From the NCBI GenBank assembly GCA_001579985.1, contig LRSR01006652.1, positions 1 to 47,839 on the forward strand: 47,839 nt of DNA, written 5' to 3'. The notes under the pieces are model-generated. The model saw only the letters and a program-made list of their open reading frames with translations. It was not told where the DNA came from and did no database searches. Below, piece by piece: positions 20,902 through 33,500 of this stretch (the first letter of the stretch is position 1; each line of letters begins with the position of its first letter). A program made the translations under genes and the position numbers. This DNA comes from Hypsibius dujardini. Lineage: Eukaryota; Tardigrada; Eutardigrada; Parachela; Hypsibiidae.

Positions 20902-22387
20902 GATTGATTGCAAATCGAGAGAGCTGTTGGCCGGCTGCTAACGTTTTTCTATTTCCTCAGAATCCTTCCTTCTAAAAGCACGAGATTGTTATTGCGGAAG
21001 GAATGCCAAGCAAAGCTTGAAAAAGTAATAACTCACAGAAGGTAAATGGAGATTGCAGTGCAGTTACTACTGTACGGGTACGCACGCGTTATTGACATTA
21101 CGTCTTCAAATATGCAAGGACTACCTCCCGTCAGGTTATAATTAGATTAGATTTGCAGAGATTAATCAGCCAGTCGCAGATACCTGTATCGTCCATTTCA
21201 CGCTAGTCTCCTCACTATACTTTACTATCTCCGGTTCTAATAATAACATACTAACGTACTAGGTGCAACAAGCGAGGTATGAACTGTGCAGGTGTCACTA
21301 TCGGTTGGAACGCAGTAATACAGAAATATAGTAATATTCTGCCCGATAGAAAAGTGAAATATTGTTATTTTGGTAGACTTCGGCATTAGGGAAATGTGTA
21401 AAGATGGCCCGAATACAAGCAAGATGCTTGACAATTTTAGCCAATTGTGTACTTGTTATTCTCCGATATGGAGAAGGTTTGGCTTTAACTCAATTATAAT
21501 TGCCGTTTTTGTGAGTAAAATCCGTGCTTCCGGTGACCTCGACATGATTAGTGGCTAACGTGACTTGACTAGTGTCACTACAAAAGAAGCGACTATTTAA
21601 CCGTGATCAAGGCTTAACTCTCTGAGAACCAGTCAGCATACACTTTCTAGATTTGACGGTCACATTCGATTTTCAGCGCGTGTTCTGGGTCTTTTCGTTT
21701 CCGGTTTTTTTGCTTTGATATTTTTACCACATATTTATTTAGATTCGAAAAACAAATTTTAAAAAATACTTTCAAAGGGGTAGGAACCTACTTAGCACCG
21801 CCTTGCTAACACTTGGACCGCCCGAACAATATCCAGTCCGACGTGCCGACATGTTTTTTCTCAGTATCGAAAAAATAAGAGACTTGAGACTGGTTCTTCG
21901 GGCATCTAGTAAAACTGGTATTGCAATATTCGAGTGAATACAAGTGGAGTTAAAAATTAGTAACCATTAGGAAAAGGTTAGAACTCTAATGATTCGCTGC
22001 GCTACCACTGGTCGTAAACATTACGAGTAACGTGTAACTGATATATCATAACTGTGTAGTCACTCATTTGACGGCTTTTTCCATCCTTCGTCAGCGGCGC
22101 CACTTTGAGGAGTTTGAAAGAATCGTATTACTTTTGACGGTTGTAGGGAATTTTCCAAACGATTCCTGGCCAGACGTACACTGTCCGGTGGGGACAACGG
22201 AGCGATTGTCCGAATTCCGGACATGGTCTATTCGAAGCCGAGTATCTTCGCTAATAGATACCCACAAAAAAAGTTAAGAGAATGAGTCGGTCTTCATGAC
22301 TCGTGTTCTCTCACGGTCTCCTAGACCGAACGCAAGCTGTCAGTCGGTCTTGAACCTATTTCCCTCAACCACAATATAGGAGATGCG
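20902..22387. other. Upstream of troponin T; no gene seen
   Basis: The troponin T 5' UTR and promoter should lie in the first few hundred bases. A possible minus-strand 5' UTR donor (CTGTGAGTTA near 21033-21042) was noticed. The rest shows no conserved protein on either strand. Confidence 0.4.
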
Positions 22388-22975
22388 GTGAAGCCTCAGA
22401 AAATCCAAAGGAAAAAGGTTAAAAGGCGAGCACAGCTCCCAGTCCCACCGTCATCACCTTCGCGACTAGGAATGATCCGTGCTTGCCGCATAACAGCTAG
22501 TGGCTATTATATCGCTTCGATGCCCAATAAACCCACCGTCACCAGCTCCGACAGCATCCACACCACTTGTATCAATTCACAAACATTTTGCATCTTATGG
22601 CACCAACACGCTGGCTTTAAAATCGTTCACAGGCAAAGATAAAGAGCCGCCTTACACAACATCAATCGGTTTGGGCACAAGGTACGCCAATTTTGTATTA
22701 TTAACTAAGGCTTGAAATTAAAATTAATTGACTATGTACTGCATGCAACCTAAACAAATGTATTAATAGATTTTAAATTGTACAGCCTTACCGGACATCA
22801 CCTGCAATGATAATTTAGCTATTCCATCGAAACAACGACCTCGTCTGGCGCTGGCAGTGACAGGTGGAAATACCCACTACGACCACTCGACACTTGGTAA
22901 GAGAATGCAGTCGTTCTACAAGGAAATGGCTGCATCTCAATCACTCGGAATCATAAGACGACACGAACCGTGACT
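22388..22975 (+). pseudogene. Possible fragment of an unidentified gene
   Basis: I do not recognise this gene. Two plus-strand stretches look protein-like. The first (about 22497-22681) reads ...PSPAPTASTPLVSIHKHFAS..., then GKDKEPPYTTSIGLGT, before a possible donor. The second, after an acceptor (TTGTACAG), reads LPDITCNDNLAIPSKQRPRL...GGNTHYDHSTLGKRM...IIRRHEP and stops at about 22973-22975. They do not join in phase with the obvious splice sites, so this is either a damaged gene, one with a base error, or coincidence. Confidence 0.25.
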
Positions 22976-23424
22976 AAAGGACAAGGTACTCCCTCGTTAA
23001 TGCCTCATTAAAAAATCAGCCTAAGTACATACATTGTGTACTGTAGTCTCCTCAATGAGTCACGGTTCCACAATCCTGGAGCTTAATAAGATCTGTCTTC
23101 TAGGTTCTATCAATCCTGCAGCCTTCTTCGAAACGAAATTTACGTTCCATTAGGTGACGGATTTAGTCCCGGAAAAGTTTGGTCATTTACAAAAATATAT
23201 CCTTCACGCCGCATCTGGCGTCCATTAAAAGAATGGCCTTTCCCGCTTTCTGGCTCCAGAAAACATCGGACAAATGTACCGGTATGGCTTGCTCCTCGAT
23301 CAAACACACAACACATAAGGCTGACTGTGAGCTTGTTTATCCCTCCCTACGGTACAAGCAATTACACTGCATACAGCATGGATTCGATAAGGAAGAGCAG
23401 CAAGGTTGAAGTTTAATACGTGTA
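22976..23424. other. Short interval, no gene seen
   Basis: Contains the presumed 3' UTR of the minus-strand Nudix gene at its right end. No other feature is supported. Confidence 0.4.
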
Positions 23425-24945
23425 TTATCCCTTTTTTATGTAATACGTGCAACTTGGTAATGGTACATTTCTGGAAAAGAGTTGATACGTCATACCGGGC
23501 CAGATTGAGTCACAAGTCTCCGCTTGAATATCAACGTTATTGAAACCATGTGCTAACCCGTAGCTAACCGTGAGTAAGACGCGTCTCATGAGAGGATGGG
23601 TCTCTTGATTGGAAAGCATCTCGGTTACGGAGCGCCAACGACATTCCAATACCTCTACCGGACACGGTTTCATTTCTAATGAGTGTGGTTCCATCCGACA
23701 TACAACATAGATATCAGACATTCCGAAGGAGGATGGCATTTTGTGATGTTGACGGAAAGCAAGCACGGATTGGAATTCTGAAACAAGTCATTTCCCTTTA
23801 CCACTGCAAACAGCATTGTGGCTTTTGGCAATAGGTGCCAATAGGTGATCTTGATGAAATCGTTTACCGCTATCGATGCCGGTTTCCTCTAGTATTTCCC
23901 GTTGCGCCGTCTGTTGAATGTTTTCTCCGGGTTCAGAGAAGCCCCCTGGCAATTTCCAAATGTTTGGCTGTCAACAAGAGACAACACGAGCACAGAGAAG
24001 TTATTTAAGAAAGGGAAAGTCGAAAGCGTTTTGGTCGATCAATCCCTTCTCTTAGCTCAACTGCTTTATTAATTAGTTACTTACCCGTGTTGTGTCCCGA
24101 ATTACTAGAACTTGTGCAGTTTTTTTGTTGATAACACATCCTTAAGAAAGAAAGTAGAATGAGCCGACTCATCCCAAATTGAAGGAAGACATATAAATGG
24201 GATAATAAGAATGACGGAACAGTAAGAGTACCGGTAGAGTACCTGCCACTCCAACGGTGTGTGAAAGATATTTGAGCATAGTATTTGCGCTGTCCTTGAG
24301 AAGGGATAAGCTAAGAACGAGGCGATCGTCTTGGATATGATGGAGTGTAAATCCCTCGAGACGACAGGTTGGAGCCAGGTAAAAGCCAGACAAGGGAAGA
24401 GTCATCCAAATTCCCTTGGCCTGCTTCTCTCGACATCGTGCAATTTCTTCTGCAAAGCACATTCATGGATTTTTAATGCGAGTGCCCGTAGTAATACCTC
24501 TGCTGCATGAGAACAATCGCTATCGTCAGCTATAATTCGGGACGAGAACTGATATCCCCCTCGGACAACGTATTGTGGTCTGTCAATCAATCAATCAATC
24601 GATTCATTCCAGTGCAAATGATAATTTGGACGCAAGAAAACATTGACCAAATGGCAATACCTCTCAATTCGGTGAGAAAGACCTCAGTTTCACCGCCTCT
24701 ACCCGGTGCAGAGAAGGAAGCAGTCCTGCCTAGCACCTCGATGCGAACGGTCTTGTAACGATCCATCCGGGTGACTGTGAATGTCGAAGCCCATTTTTGG
24801 TAATGTCCGCACAAAATGCGTGACAACTATGCTAAACAACAACAATCCCTCACTTCAAAGCTGATGAACGGCAACTGATATCATCGTTATTCTTACTCAC
24901 CGGCCGATGGATTGGTCGCGGATTAAAGAGCATGCGCGCAAGCAT
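23425..24945 (-). CDS. NUDT6-like: NUDT6-like Nudix hydrolase, 5' part uncertain
   Basis: Nudix enzymes hydrolyse nucleoside diphosphates linked to another moiety; the NUDT6 subgroup includes the vertebrate FGF-antisense product and is often mitochondrial or nuclear. The solid 3' exons are 24140-24085, 23967-23868 and 23777-23425, preceded by an exon ending at 24243. They encode [23 protein letters not shown], the Nudix box (GGFSEPGE, then [10 protein letters not shown]5EX7REUXEEXGU satisfied), LAFRQHH and [16 protein letters not shown]. Upstream, the frame from 24579 ([15 protein letters not shown]) joins GIWMTLPL only after a one-base slip near 24462. A possible first exon (24945-24901) starts [11 protein letters not shown], arginine-rich as in mitochondrial presequences. 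Between these, 24587-24826 is open but not confidently placed. The gene is divergent from cullin-1. Confidence 0.8.
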
Positions 24946-25599
24946 CCTAGTAAAATCTGAAGAAGATGGTGGAAAGAGAAAGATAAAAGGTACAGGAATT
25001 GTATGTTGACTCGAAATCAGTCAATCGACCACACGGGCTCATTTGAAAACGGTTCGATTTGGTTCGATTCATTGTTTTTGTCTGTACTGCCTGCCGAGTT
25101 TCTTTTTCCTTCGCATTATTAATATTTCTAACTAATTTTACGGTACTCTATCATACTTGATTCATTCTCCAAATTGAAAGGCGAATTGCTTTGCGTCTAG
25201 ATATTGCTCGTTTCATCAAGATTGCAGTTATCTGGATTTTTTGTGAAATGTTAACGAGACGAATCACAGTTTGATGTGGATGGTTATACTTGCGATTAAG
25301 ATTTATTTGAATTCATTTTGCGCATTATTATTATTGTGTTGATTACTTTTGGTAGAAAAATTTGGAACTTCTGATGTGTGAGGTATTTACGCCATTTTTG
25401 AAGGTTTATTCCTATTCCGTGGGGAATTTGTGGTGATTTGAGGTGGATGTGCTGCAGAGTGTTGACTCACATGACGTTCTTTCTTTTTTTCTCACTTCGC
25501 AGGTCGTTGCTCCCGATCGAGCGCGCAAACACTAACCAGTAACACATCCTTTTCTGGCTCTAATCTCCCTCATTGGAAAATAAAAGTTTATCTTAAGTA
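24946..25599. promoter_or_regulatory. Shared intergenic region between NUDT6-like and cullin-1
   Basis: About 650 bp separate two start codons pointing away from each other, so both promoters, and any cullin-1 5' UTR intron, must lie here. AT-rich stretches occur around 25080-25340. A pyrimidine tract followed by CACTTCGCAG ends at 25501 and could be the acceptor of a 5' UTR intron upstream of the ATG at 25600. No definite core promoter element was identified. Confidence 0.4.
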
Positions 25600-28500
25600 A
25601 TGGCCACCAGCGGCAGCAGTGGCAGTGGGAACAATCAGCGTCATCACTCTCCTTCTCATACTCCCAATGGAATCCCCAGTCCGTCTGCCTTTAGTCAGCG
25701 TGTGGACGCTTCTCGTCTTCGTCAGCCTCACAGCATGGCCAACAAAAAGATCACTCTCGACACCATGTGGCGTCAGGTTGAGCCCGGTCTCACCTCCGTC
25801 TTCGGCCTCAAGAAGATGGATAAGAAAGGATATATGGAGCTTTATTCGTACGTGCTTGATTGATTACCTCATTGCTGTCTGCGAGGAGTCATATCATTTT
25901 ATTGGCTTGATTTAATGATTGATTACAGGGTAGTATATAGCTACTGTACGTCAATAGCGACTCCAACCGATGCAGAGAATGACGCTTCAGCGGCTGCCAC
26001 GGCCAATCTCCAAACACGTCCTTCAAATCCCACAAAGAAGCGTGCATCAGGAACGAGTTCTTCCCCCTCCTCACAGGCCGCATGGATTGGGATGGAATTG
26101 TATAAGAAGCTGCAGGATTTCCTCACTGGTCACCTCGTTACTGTTCTTGACGTATGATTAATATCAAGCTTCAACGAGGCTTGGTTGTCTTCGGTTGATC
26201 ATCAAATGATTTGTATGTTTTTTAGGAGATGAAAGACTACCGAGGCGAAGACCTTCTAGCCAATTACTCCAAGCAGTGGAACAACTTTCGCTTTTCCAGC
26301 AAAGTCTCTCACGGAATGTGCATGTACTTGAATCGGCATTGGGTGAAGCGGGAGAATGATGAAGGCCGAAATCGGGAAATTTATCCCGTCTACGGGGTGA
26401 GTCAGTGAGGAATATGAGCATTCGTTTCAACTTCCAGAGACTCTTTCCTTGTTTGTTGGGACAGTTGAGTCTGTGATAGTGAGTCTCCTTTTTGCCATAG
26501 CTTTGTCTGGTTCAATGGAGGGAGCATATTTTCACACCGCTCGAAAACCAGGTATGCTCTTGCTTGTACCAAGTATTGACTGAGGCTCTTCATGCATTAA
26601 GTTCTATTGGGATTTTGCTAGCTTTCTCGTGCTGTCTTGGATTTGATATCCCGCGAGCGGAATGGTGAAACAGTGAACAGTCAGCTGCTTCGCACCATTA
26701 TCGACAGCTTAGGTAGGTACTGTAAGCCACTGTGGGTGACCGGTTTTTGAGAGGCCCGATTGAAAGACCCGTCTTAATGAATATCTGGAATTGTAGTGGA
26801 GCTGGGCGTGACACCTGACATCGAGGGTGACGATGGGCTCATCCCCCGGTCTCCCAAGACAGAAAAGGAACAGAGACACATCGGCCTTCAAGTGTACAAG
26901 AACTCATTCGAGGCTCACTTCCTTGACGAGACGGTGAAATACTACTCACAGGAGAGTCATACCTTTCTGGCCAGTAACCCGGTGAATGAGTACATAAAAA
27001 AAGTATGTCTTGACTTTTGCCTGTGACTTTAGATTGGGATTAAGTTATGAGCATGATGTGGTTGTATTTTGCGCTGTAGGTGTTGGCTCGGTTGGCAGAA
27101 GAAGATATCCGGTGCACAAAGTACCTCCATGAATCCACGGCTGCGCAGTTGAGGCAAAAGATGGAGGATGTACTCATCATACAGCAAATGGAAATTCTCC
27201 ATGCGGAATTTGTCAATTTATTGGCGGAAGAGAAAGTGGAGGGTGTGTTTATCTATTTAGCTTAGCTGTTACCGGATTCTCAATTGCTGATGATGTTTTG
27301 CAGAACTCGCCTCCATGTATAGTTTGTTATGCCGCGTTCCTAATCGGATCGAGGATCTGTACAAGGTAAGTAGTACATTTACAGCAATAACAGTAGTACG
27401 TAGTATAGCCTATTTTCAATTCAGTTCAATACAGACAAACACACAATTGGACTTAAAAACTTCGAAAAAGATCTGTTATGCCAGAAAGGTAGGGGGAAAG
27501 CTTCGGCGTTAAGAATCCATTTTGGAGGCGTTTATTTTTCAGCGCTTTTCTTGCACGCGATTTTCCGGCGTTCCAAAACCTTCAGTCCCTATAAGGACAA
27601 ATGACAACGGTAGAATCTGCAAAAAAGGCACATTGTTTTTCCCCATTACAGTATTTGCACAGGAACAAGATTTGAGTCTTTCTCCGCTTCCGTTTTATTG
27701 CCCAAATCGGACTTCTGCGAACTTCAGCAGATAGGGAGGATTCATGATTGAACGTGTTGAAAATAACACCCCAAATAGAGATAATTATCTTATTCGTGAA
27801 ATGAATGAGGCTTGTGGCAGCCAGAGCAGGCCAACTTGATCGTTGACTTGATGTAGCAATACATGTATGCTGACTGCCTATACCCAAAACGGCACACCTC
27901 TTTTTCAGCTCGTGGAGGTTCACATTCGGAGCCACGGTGCCACTGCAATGGCCAGAAATACCGACCAACTCTCAAATGAGCCGAGATCGTTTGTGTTGGC
28001 GATACTGGAGGTCTATGACCGCAGCAGCAAGCTCATTAATGGTGCTTTCAAGGGTGACCACGGCTTTGCTACAGCTATGGATAAGGTACATTAAGACTGC
28101 ATTACTTGGCTTTTCCTTCAATTGAATTTCACCTTTTGCGACAGGCCTTTGGACACCTTGTCAACAACAACGCCGTAACTCAGTTCACCAGAAATTCAGC
28201 TAAGATATCAGAACTGCTTGCCCGCTATTGTGATACTGTTTTAAAAAAGAGGTTCGTTTTGCTGTACAACCTTGAGGGGAGGGGACTGGGTCAAAGCTTA
28301 TTCTGCCCTTGCATTGCAGTACGAAAAATCCCGACGAATTGGAGCTGGAGGAGTCTCTCAACCGCGTCATGATTATCTTTCGCTACGTCGAAGAGAAGGA
28401 CGTCTTTCAGAAGTTCTATAGCAAGATGCTGGCAAAACGTCTGGTTGCAGGCCTCTCGGCCAGCGATGATGCTGAAGCCACCATGATCTCCAAACTCAAA

Positions 28501-29677
28501 GTAAAATTTGTCCTCCATCTTCGCATCAGACTTCGCATATGCTGTGTCATTATTTTAGGCGGTCTGCGGATTCGAATATACTTCCAAGCTGCAGAGAATG
28601 TTCCAGGATATTGGACTGAGCCGCGACCTGAACGATCAATTTCGCACGACATCACCGACGACTGTCTTTGACTTCGAGTTTATCGTCCAGATTCTCAGCA
28701 CCGGTGCCTGGCCTTTCTCGGAGCGAAATAATTTGACTCTTCCTGTGACTGTATGTATGTTGTCATTTTTGCAAGTTGCGTTGCGATAACCGGTTTGGCT
28801 GTTTGCAGCTAGAAAGACCCGTTAATGTCTTTCGGGACTTTTACCACAACAAGTATAATGGCCGCAAGTTGACGTGGCTCTTCAATCTTTCCCGATGTGA
28901 GCTGAGCGCAAACTGCTACAAGAATAAGTACATCCTTCAGGTATAAGCCCATTATTCCTGTCAATGCTTTGCTGTACTGGCGATAAGAAAGGGATATTTT
29001 GGTTGGCTTTAGGTGTCGACCTATCAGGCAGCCATCCTGATGTGTTTCAACACAGTGGATGTCCGCACAGTCTCCCAAATTCGAAGCGAGGTCGAGTGTG
29101 AACAGCCCTTCTTCAATCAGATTCTTCTCTCGCTCCTTAAGGTGAAGGTATTAGTGCTGCAAGACGAAACAGAGGAAGTAGACGAGAAGGACCTCGAGAA
29201 TGGCTCCGTCAATGTCAAGCTCAATTTTGCTTTCAAAAGGTATGTTCCTTCCTTCATTTGCTGCGGAGTTTTGGTGTATTCCTTCAGTACATATACTAGT
29301 AATACTTTACAGTAAGAAGCTGCGCATAAATTTGAATGTTCCGATCCGTTCGGAGCAGAAGCAAGAAGAAGATGCGACAAACCGTGTGATAGAAGAGGAT
29401 CGGAAGCTCTTGATCCAGGCAACCATTGTCCGTATCATGAAGATGCGAAAACAGCTCAAGCATCAGCAGCTTGTTGGAGAGACGATGCAGCTGCTGGCTA
29501 ATCGCTTCAAGCCGGGCGTCGCCATTATCAAGGTTAACTTTTTATGGACCTTAACACTCACTACCAACTTCTCTAATCTCATTCCCCTCTTTGCAGAAAT
29601 GTATCGAAATTCTGATTCAGAAAGAGTATATGAAACGGGATGAGGAGAGTAAGGAACTCTACATTTACGTGGCCTGA
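25600..29677 (+). CDS. CUL1: Cullin-1, SCF ubiquitin-ligase scaffold
   Basis: Scaffold that binds SKP1/F-box adaptors at its N-terminus and RBX1 at its C-terminus in SCF E3 ligases. Sixteen exons (25600-25847, 25929-26151, 26226-26396, 26501-26551, 26622-26712, 26797-27002, 27080-27242, 27304-27365, 27909-28085, 28145-28251, 28320-28500, 28559-28750, 28809-28940, 29013-29239, 29313-29532, 29597-29677) sum to 2,532 nt, 843 residues, against 776 in human. The extra length is a Ser/Pro/Gly-rich N-terminus and a Ser/Thr/Ala-rich insert in exon 2. Family blocks include [83 protein letters not shown], and the neddylation segment [16 protein letters not shown] (target lysine about residue 787). It ends [11 protein letters not shown]1 rather than CUL3/4 is indicated by these blocks. 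Confidence 0.97.
27366..27908 (+). other. 543-bp intron of cullin-1
   Basis: Every other cullin-1 intron here is about 60-105 bp. This one has no coding block on either strand that I recognise, nor clear inverted-repeat ends. It might contain an old insertion. A TTTTTCAG at 27901-27908 is the acceptor used. Confidence 0.5.
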
Positions 29678-30507
29678 ATGTATTGTACACTGCCCGGATG
29701 ACTTGCCGGCTATTTTAAACAGCTTTTTTTTATTGGCGACATTTCTACTAACTCTTTCCCAGTCGTCCCGTACTAATACTGTGCAGTTTTGTAATTATTG
29801 TCAGTGTGTTTCATTGAAGCAGCCGTTTTTCTCCTTTTTTCTTCAGTCATGTGCAGGCTAGTAAAGTTTGAAGATTGAGATGTTGAGAATGATGTTGACT
29901 TGTACAGTACGCGCCAGCTGTTGCTCTCAGTTAGGTGATTTCAAATTTATTTCAGCTGAAAAAGTGACTAGAAATGGCTCTCGTTCACGATTCACCCATT
30001 GACGTAGGAAAGAATAAGAACGTGAATGAGAATGAAAATGAGAAAAATATAAAAACACCACACTAGACGCACCGTTTCAGACTGGGCAATCACATTTCAA
30101 GTAAGTAATGTAAAATACCACATCAAGTACACTGTCCACCAAGGGAGTATTAGGAACTTGTGAGACTGTCAGAAAAAGGGAAAAAGACGGCTGTCAGTAT
30201 TGCTGGGTGAGAGGATCGGAAGGACGCGTAACAGTCCATCAACAGTATATATTAAGCTCCTTTGTGATGAGGACGCTTAGCGGCAAAATTACGGCACGGG
30301 GAAATCGTTGTCCAGCTTTGGCGACAGACACGCACATACACATTATACAATGGAGGAAGGAAGACCTTTGATTTCTTTGCTCAGCAGGAGATATGTGGGA
30401 TGAGAAAGAGGAAGAGGATTATTGCGGAGATTCAATATCAGTTAGTCAGAGTCGAGGAAGACAGGATCGTAATGGAAGAGTGGAGATTGAGTCAATCAAT
30501 CAATCAA
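29678..30507. other. Convergent 3' gap between CUL1 and ZEB
   Basis: 830 bp separate the stop codons of the two convergent genes, and both 3' UTRs must lie here. No canonical polyadenylation signal could be assigned with confidence. The right end (30492-30511) is a (TCAA)n microsatellite that overlaps the ZEB stop codon. Confidence 0.5.
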
Positions 30508-33500
30508 TCAATTGGAAGCGTTGGTACTGTTGTCCTCCCCGTGAGCCAAGGCGGCAGCGGCGGCCTCAGCAGCGTACGGTTGACAGTATTTGTACCTGTG
30601 GGACATGTGCTGCAAAAAAGGACAAATCCTGCTCATTACTTTCGATTTGCCATTTTTCCCATCGCGGATTGATTTAGCTCTTATCTCATCTTCTTACCTG
30701 GCTGTAAGATCCGGAATGACTAAATCGCTTCATGCATTTTTTGCACTGGAACGGCTTCTCCCCTACACACCCAACATAACACACAACTGCACTATAAGCT
30801 CTGGAATAAATACATACATGTATAACACAACAGCTTACCGGTATGTAGACGCTTATGCTCCGTTAAATGATGCTTATGCTTGAAGGATTTATGGCAGAAT
30901 TCGCACTCATGAGGGCGTTGGCCTAAGTTTAGAAGAAAGCAACTGTATTACTTCTTTTTCTGATGCGGAGAAAAAGTTTTAAAATCTCACCTGAATGTTC
31001 GTACTTGTGACGAGCCAAAGAGCTTTGCTTACTGAACATCTTCCGGCATTGATCACACGAATACATTCCCACGGCATTGGGATTGCCACTGCCATTGCAA
31101 GACTCGCCTCCGGCTCCTTCACCAGAAGTCCCTCCACCGTTCATCAAATCTAAATCCTTCCAATCCCCATCTCCATGATGATGGTGATGGTGATGAGATT
31201 TATTATGATGTGATGCGGCACTGGAAGAGTCGGATGTGTCGTTGTCATTCATCATCTCCAGACAACCACCCTCCCCATCTTCCTGATCCTGATGGAGGCC
31301 GCCATTACTGTAGCAGTGAGGACTGTCGAAATCACTAGAAGAACCACCGTCATAGGGAGACTTGACCCCATCGGAAGTGGAGTCCATCAGGGTGAGGTGA
31401 TACTGAGAGGTCGGAGAGGTGGAGGATGCTATTTGGGAGCGGGCTACTTTTTCACCGCGGTTGCATTTGCTGCTGCCACTAAGACGTAACTCCTCAACCA
31501 TTGACAGCATGGATGGAGCATTAGTACGGATATTTTTGACGCTAAGGTTAAGGACACCATCGAGGGCAAAGTCACCATCCTTTGATTGAGGAGGGGAAGA
31601 AGCAGTGCTCTTTCGGGATAGATCCAGTGGCTCCATCTGTTCCATGCTCGATCGGTTGGGATGTTGCGGTTGCGGGCCTTTGGAAGCAGCAGTGGCCAAA
31701 GTATTGGAAGGTAAAGGGCGCTGATGCTTCACAGGTTGCGGCGGAGAAAACTCTTGACGGGCAAGATGCAAAAAGGAAGGAGTTTCCAGTTGAGGTTGTC
31801 CATGAAGTTGGCGACCTCGCTATGACAAAATGTGGGTTATATTAGAAAAAACTTAACTGGCAGTTAACAAGTGCCTTTTTACCTTCCGGTCTCTAGCACG
31901 CATGTTTTGGAACCACACCTGTCCCAATACAAGAAAAGAGAATTAATGTTAGGAAAAAGGGATAAATGTTACTCTACCGACTACGGAATCCTTCCTTACC
32001 TGCACAACTCGCCGTTTCAGTCCACAGCGATTAGCGAGGGCTGCCAAATCAGATTTCTTGGGCCAGGGATTGGCGTCGTAAAATGCTTTGAGGAGTTTGA
32101 AATTGCTGTCTGAAATAAGGGAACGTACTCGAAGAGAGGCCTGTGATGATGAGGTCCCTCCGACTCCACTCCCACCGTCCTCTTCCATTGGCCTCTCTTC
32201 GCTCTCTTCCTCTCCTTCTTCTTCATCCCCGTGATCCCTTCCAGCGCCAGATGGGCTGGGTGAAGAGGAAGAGAATCGGTATCCACTACCACTACCACCA
32301 CCCGCATGGGATGACGAAGCAGCTGTCATTTCCGATTCGCTCGCGATGCTCCGATTGGGTGAAGGGGATTGTTGTTGATGTCGACCTCTGTCCACTCCAT
32401 TACGAAAGGACGACGAAGGGATCACCTTCATTTCCGGCCGACTACGAGCTGCCTGGTGCCCATTGATTGCCACACTCTTCTCACCGCTGGCACTGTTTTT
32501 ACTGCAAGAGCTCTTGCAGTGAGCCAGATCGACTGAGTCACCTCCGGCTTTATGAGCGGCGTTTTGGGTGATATTGTGAATTTGTCGCTGCCAGAACTGA
32601 GGACTCTGCATTGCCGCTGCATACGCGGGATTGATAAACTGCGAGACGGCATTCAAGGTATTGGGCGCTCCACCAGCAGCAGCACCACCACCCGGCATCA
32701 TGAAGGGATGATTGAAATGTTGCGGATAAATTTGGGAGAGGAAGCTGTAGTTGTCAGCGAGTCCGTTAGTGGCATTCCCATTACAACTGCTAAAGTGGGG
32801 CGACATAACCATTGTAGGAGGTTGACTAGCGTGGAACAGCTGGCCATGACCATTGGCAGCCATGCTAGGTGAGGAATCACGGTCAGAGAGGAGTCCGTTG
32901 GCTTTACGAAGACCTCGCGCCATGTTGCCACCGTTTGTCACGGCCGATCCCAAAGAATACGGTCCTCCGCGACTACCGGACATCATGCACTTCCGGCTGG
33001 ACATGTGCGAGCTGTGAACAGAAATAAGGTTATAGGGTTAATTCTTCACTAGCTTTGAGGATCGACAGGCTTATACTAGAACTAGTACCTGTAAGAGCCC
33101 GAATGGGAAAACTCTTTACCGCAGCACTTGCATTTATACGGCTTTTCACCTACGCCAAAAAATGTTCCGTCAGACCGCGTTTACATATTTATTTGTCATA
33201 CTTCCCCTCGCCGGTGAAAAAAGGGCATACCAGTATGTATTCGCATATGCTCCTTGAGGTGATGTTTGAACTTGAACTTTTTCCCGCAATTTTCAAATTC
33301 GCACTGAAATCGTCGTAGTCTAAAAACATAAACGAAAATATAATGTGAACAGGCAATGCAGCGCTTTAAAAACGTATTACTTACTCGGACGGATGTTCTT
33401 GCGAGTTGAGGTGACCCTGAAAGCAAAAGAGAATGAAGAAAATCATTGCAAAGTGAAGAGAAATGAGTCTTACAAGTGCCATTTGTTCGGTCTCATCCTG

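Noticed and set aside
31292-31489. Plus-strand frames opposite the ZEB exons
   Set aside because: Antisense shadows of the conserved minus-strand coding sequence.
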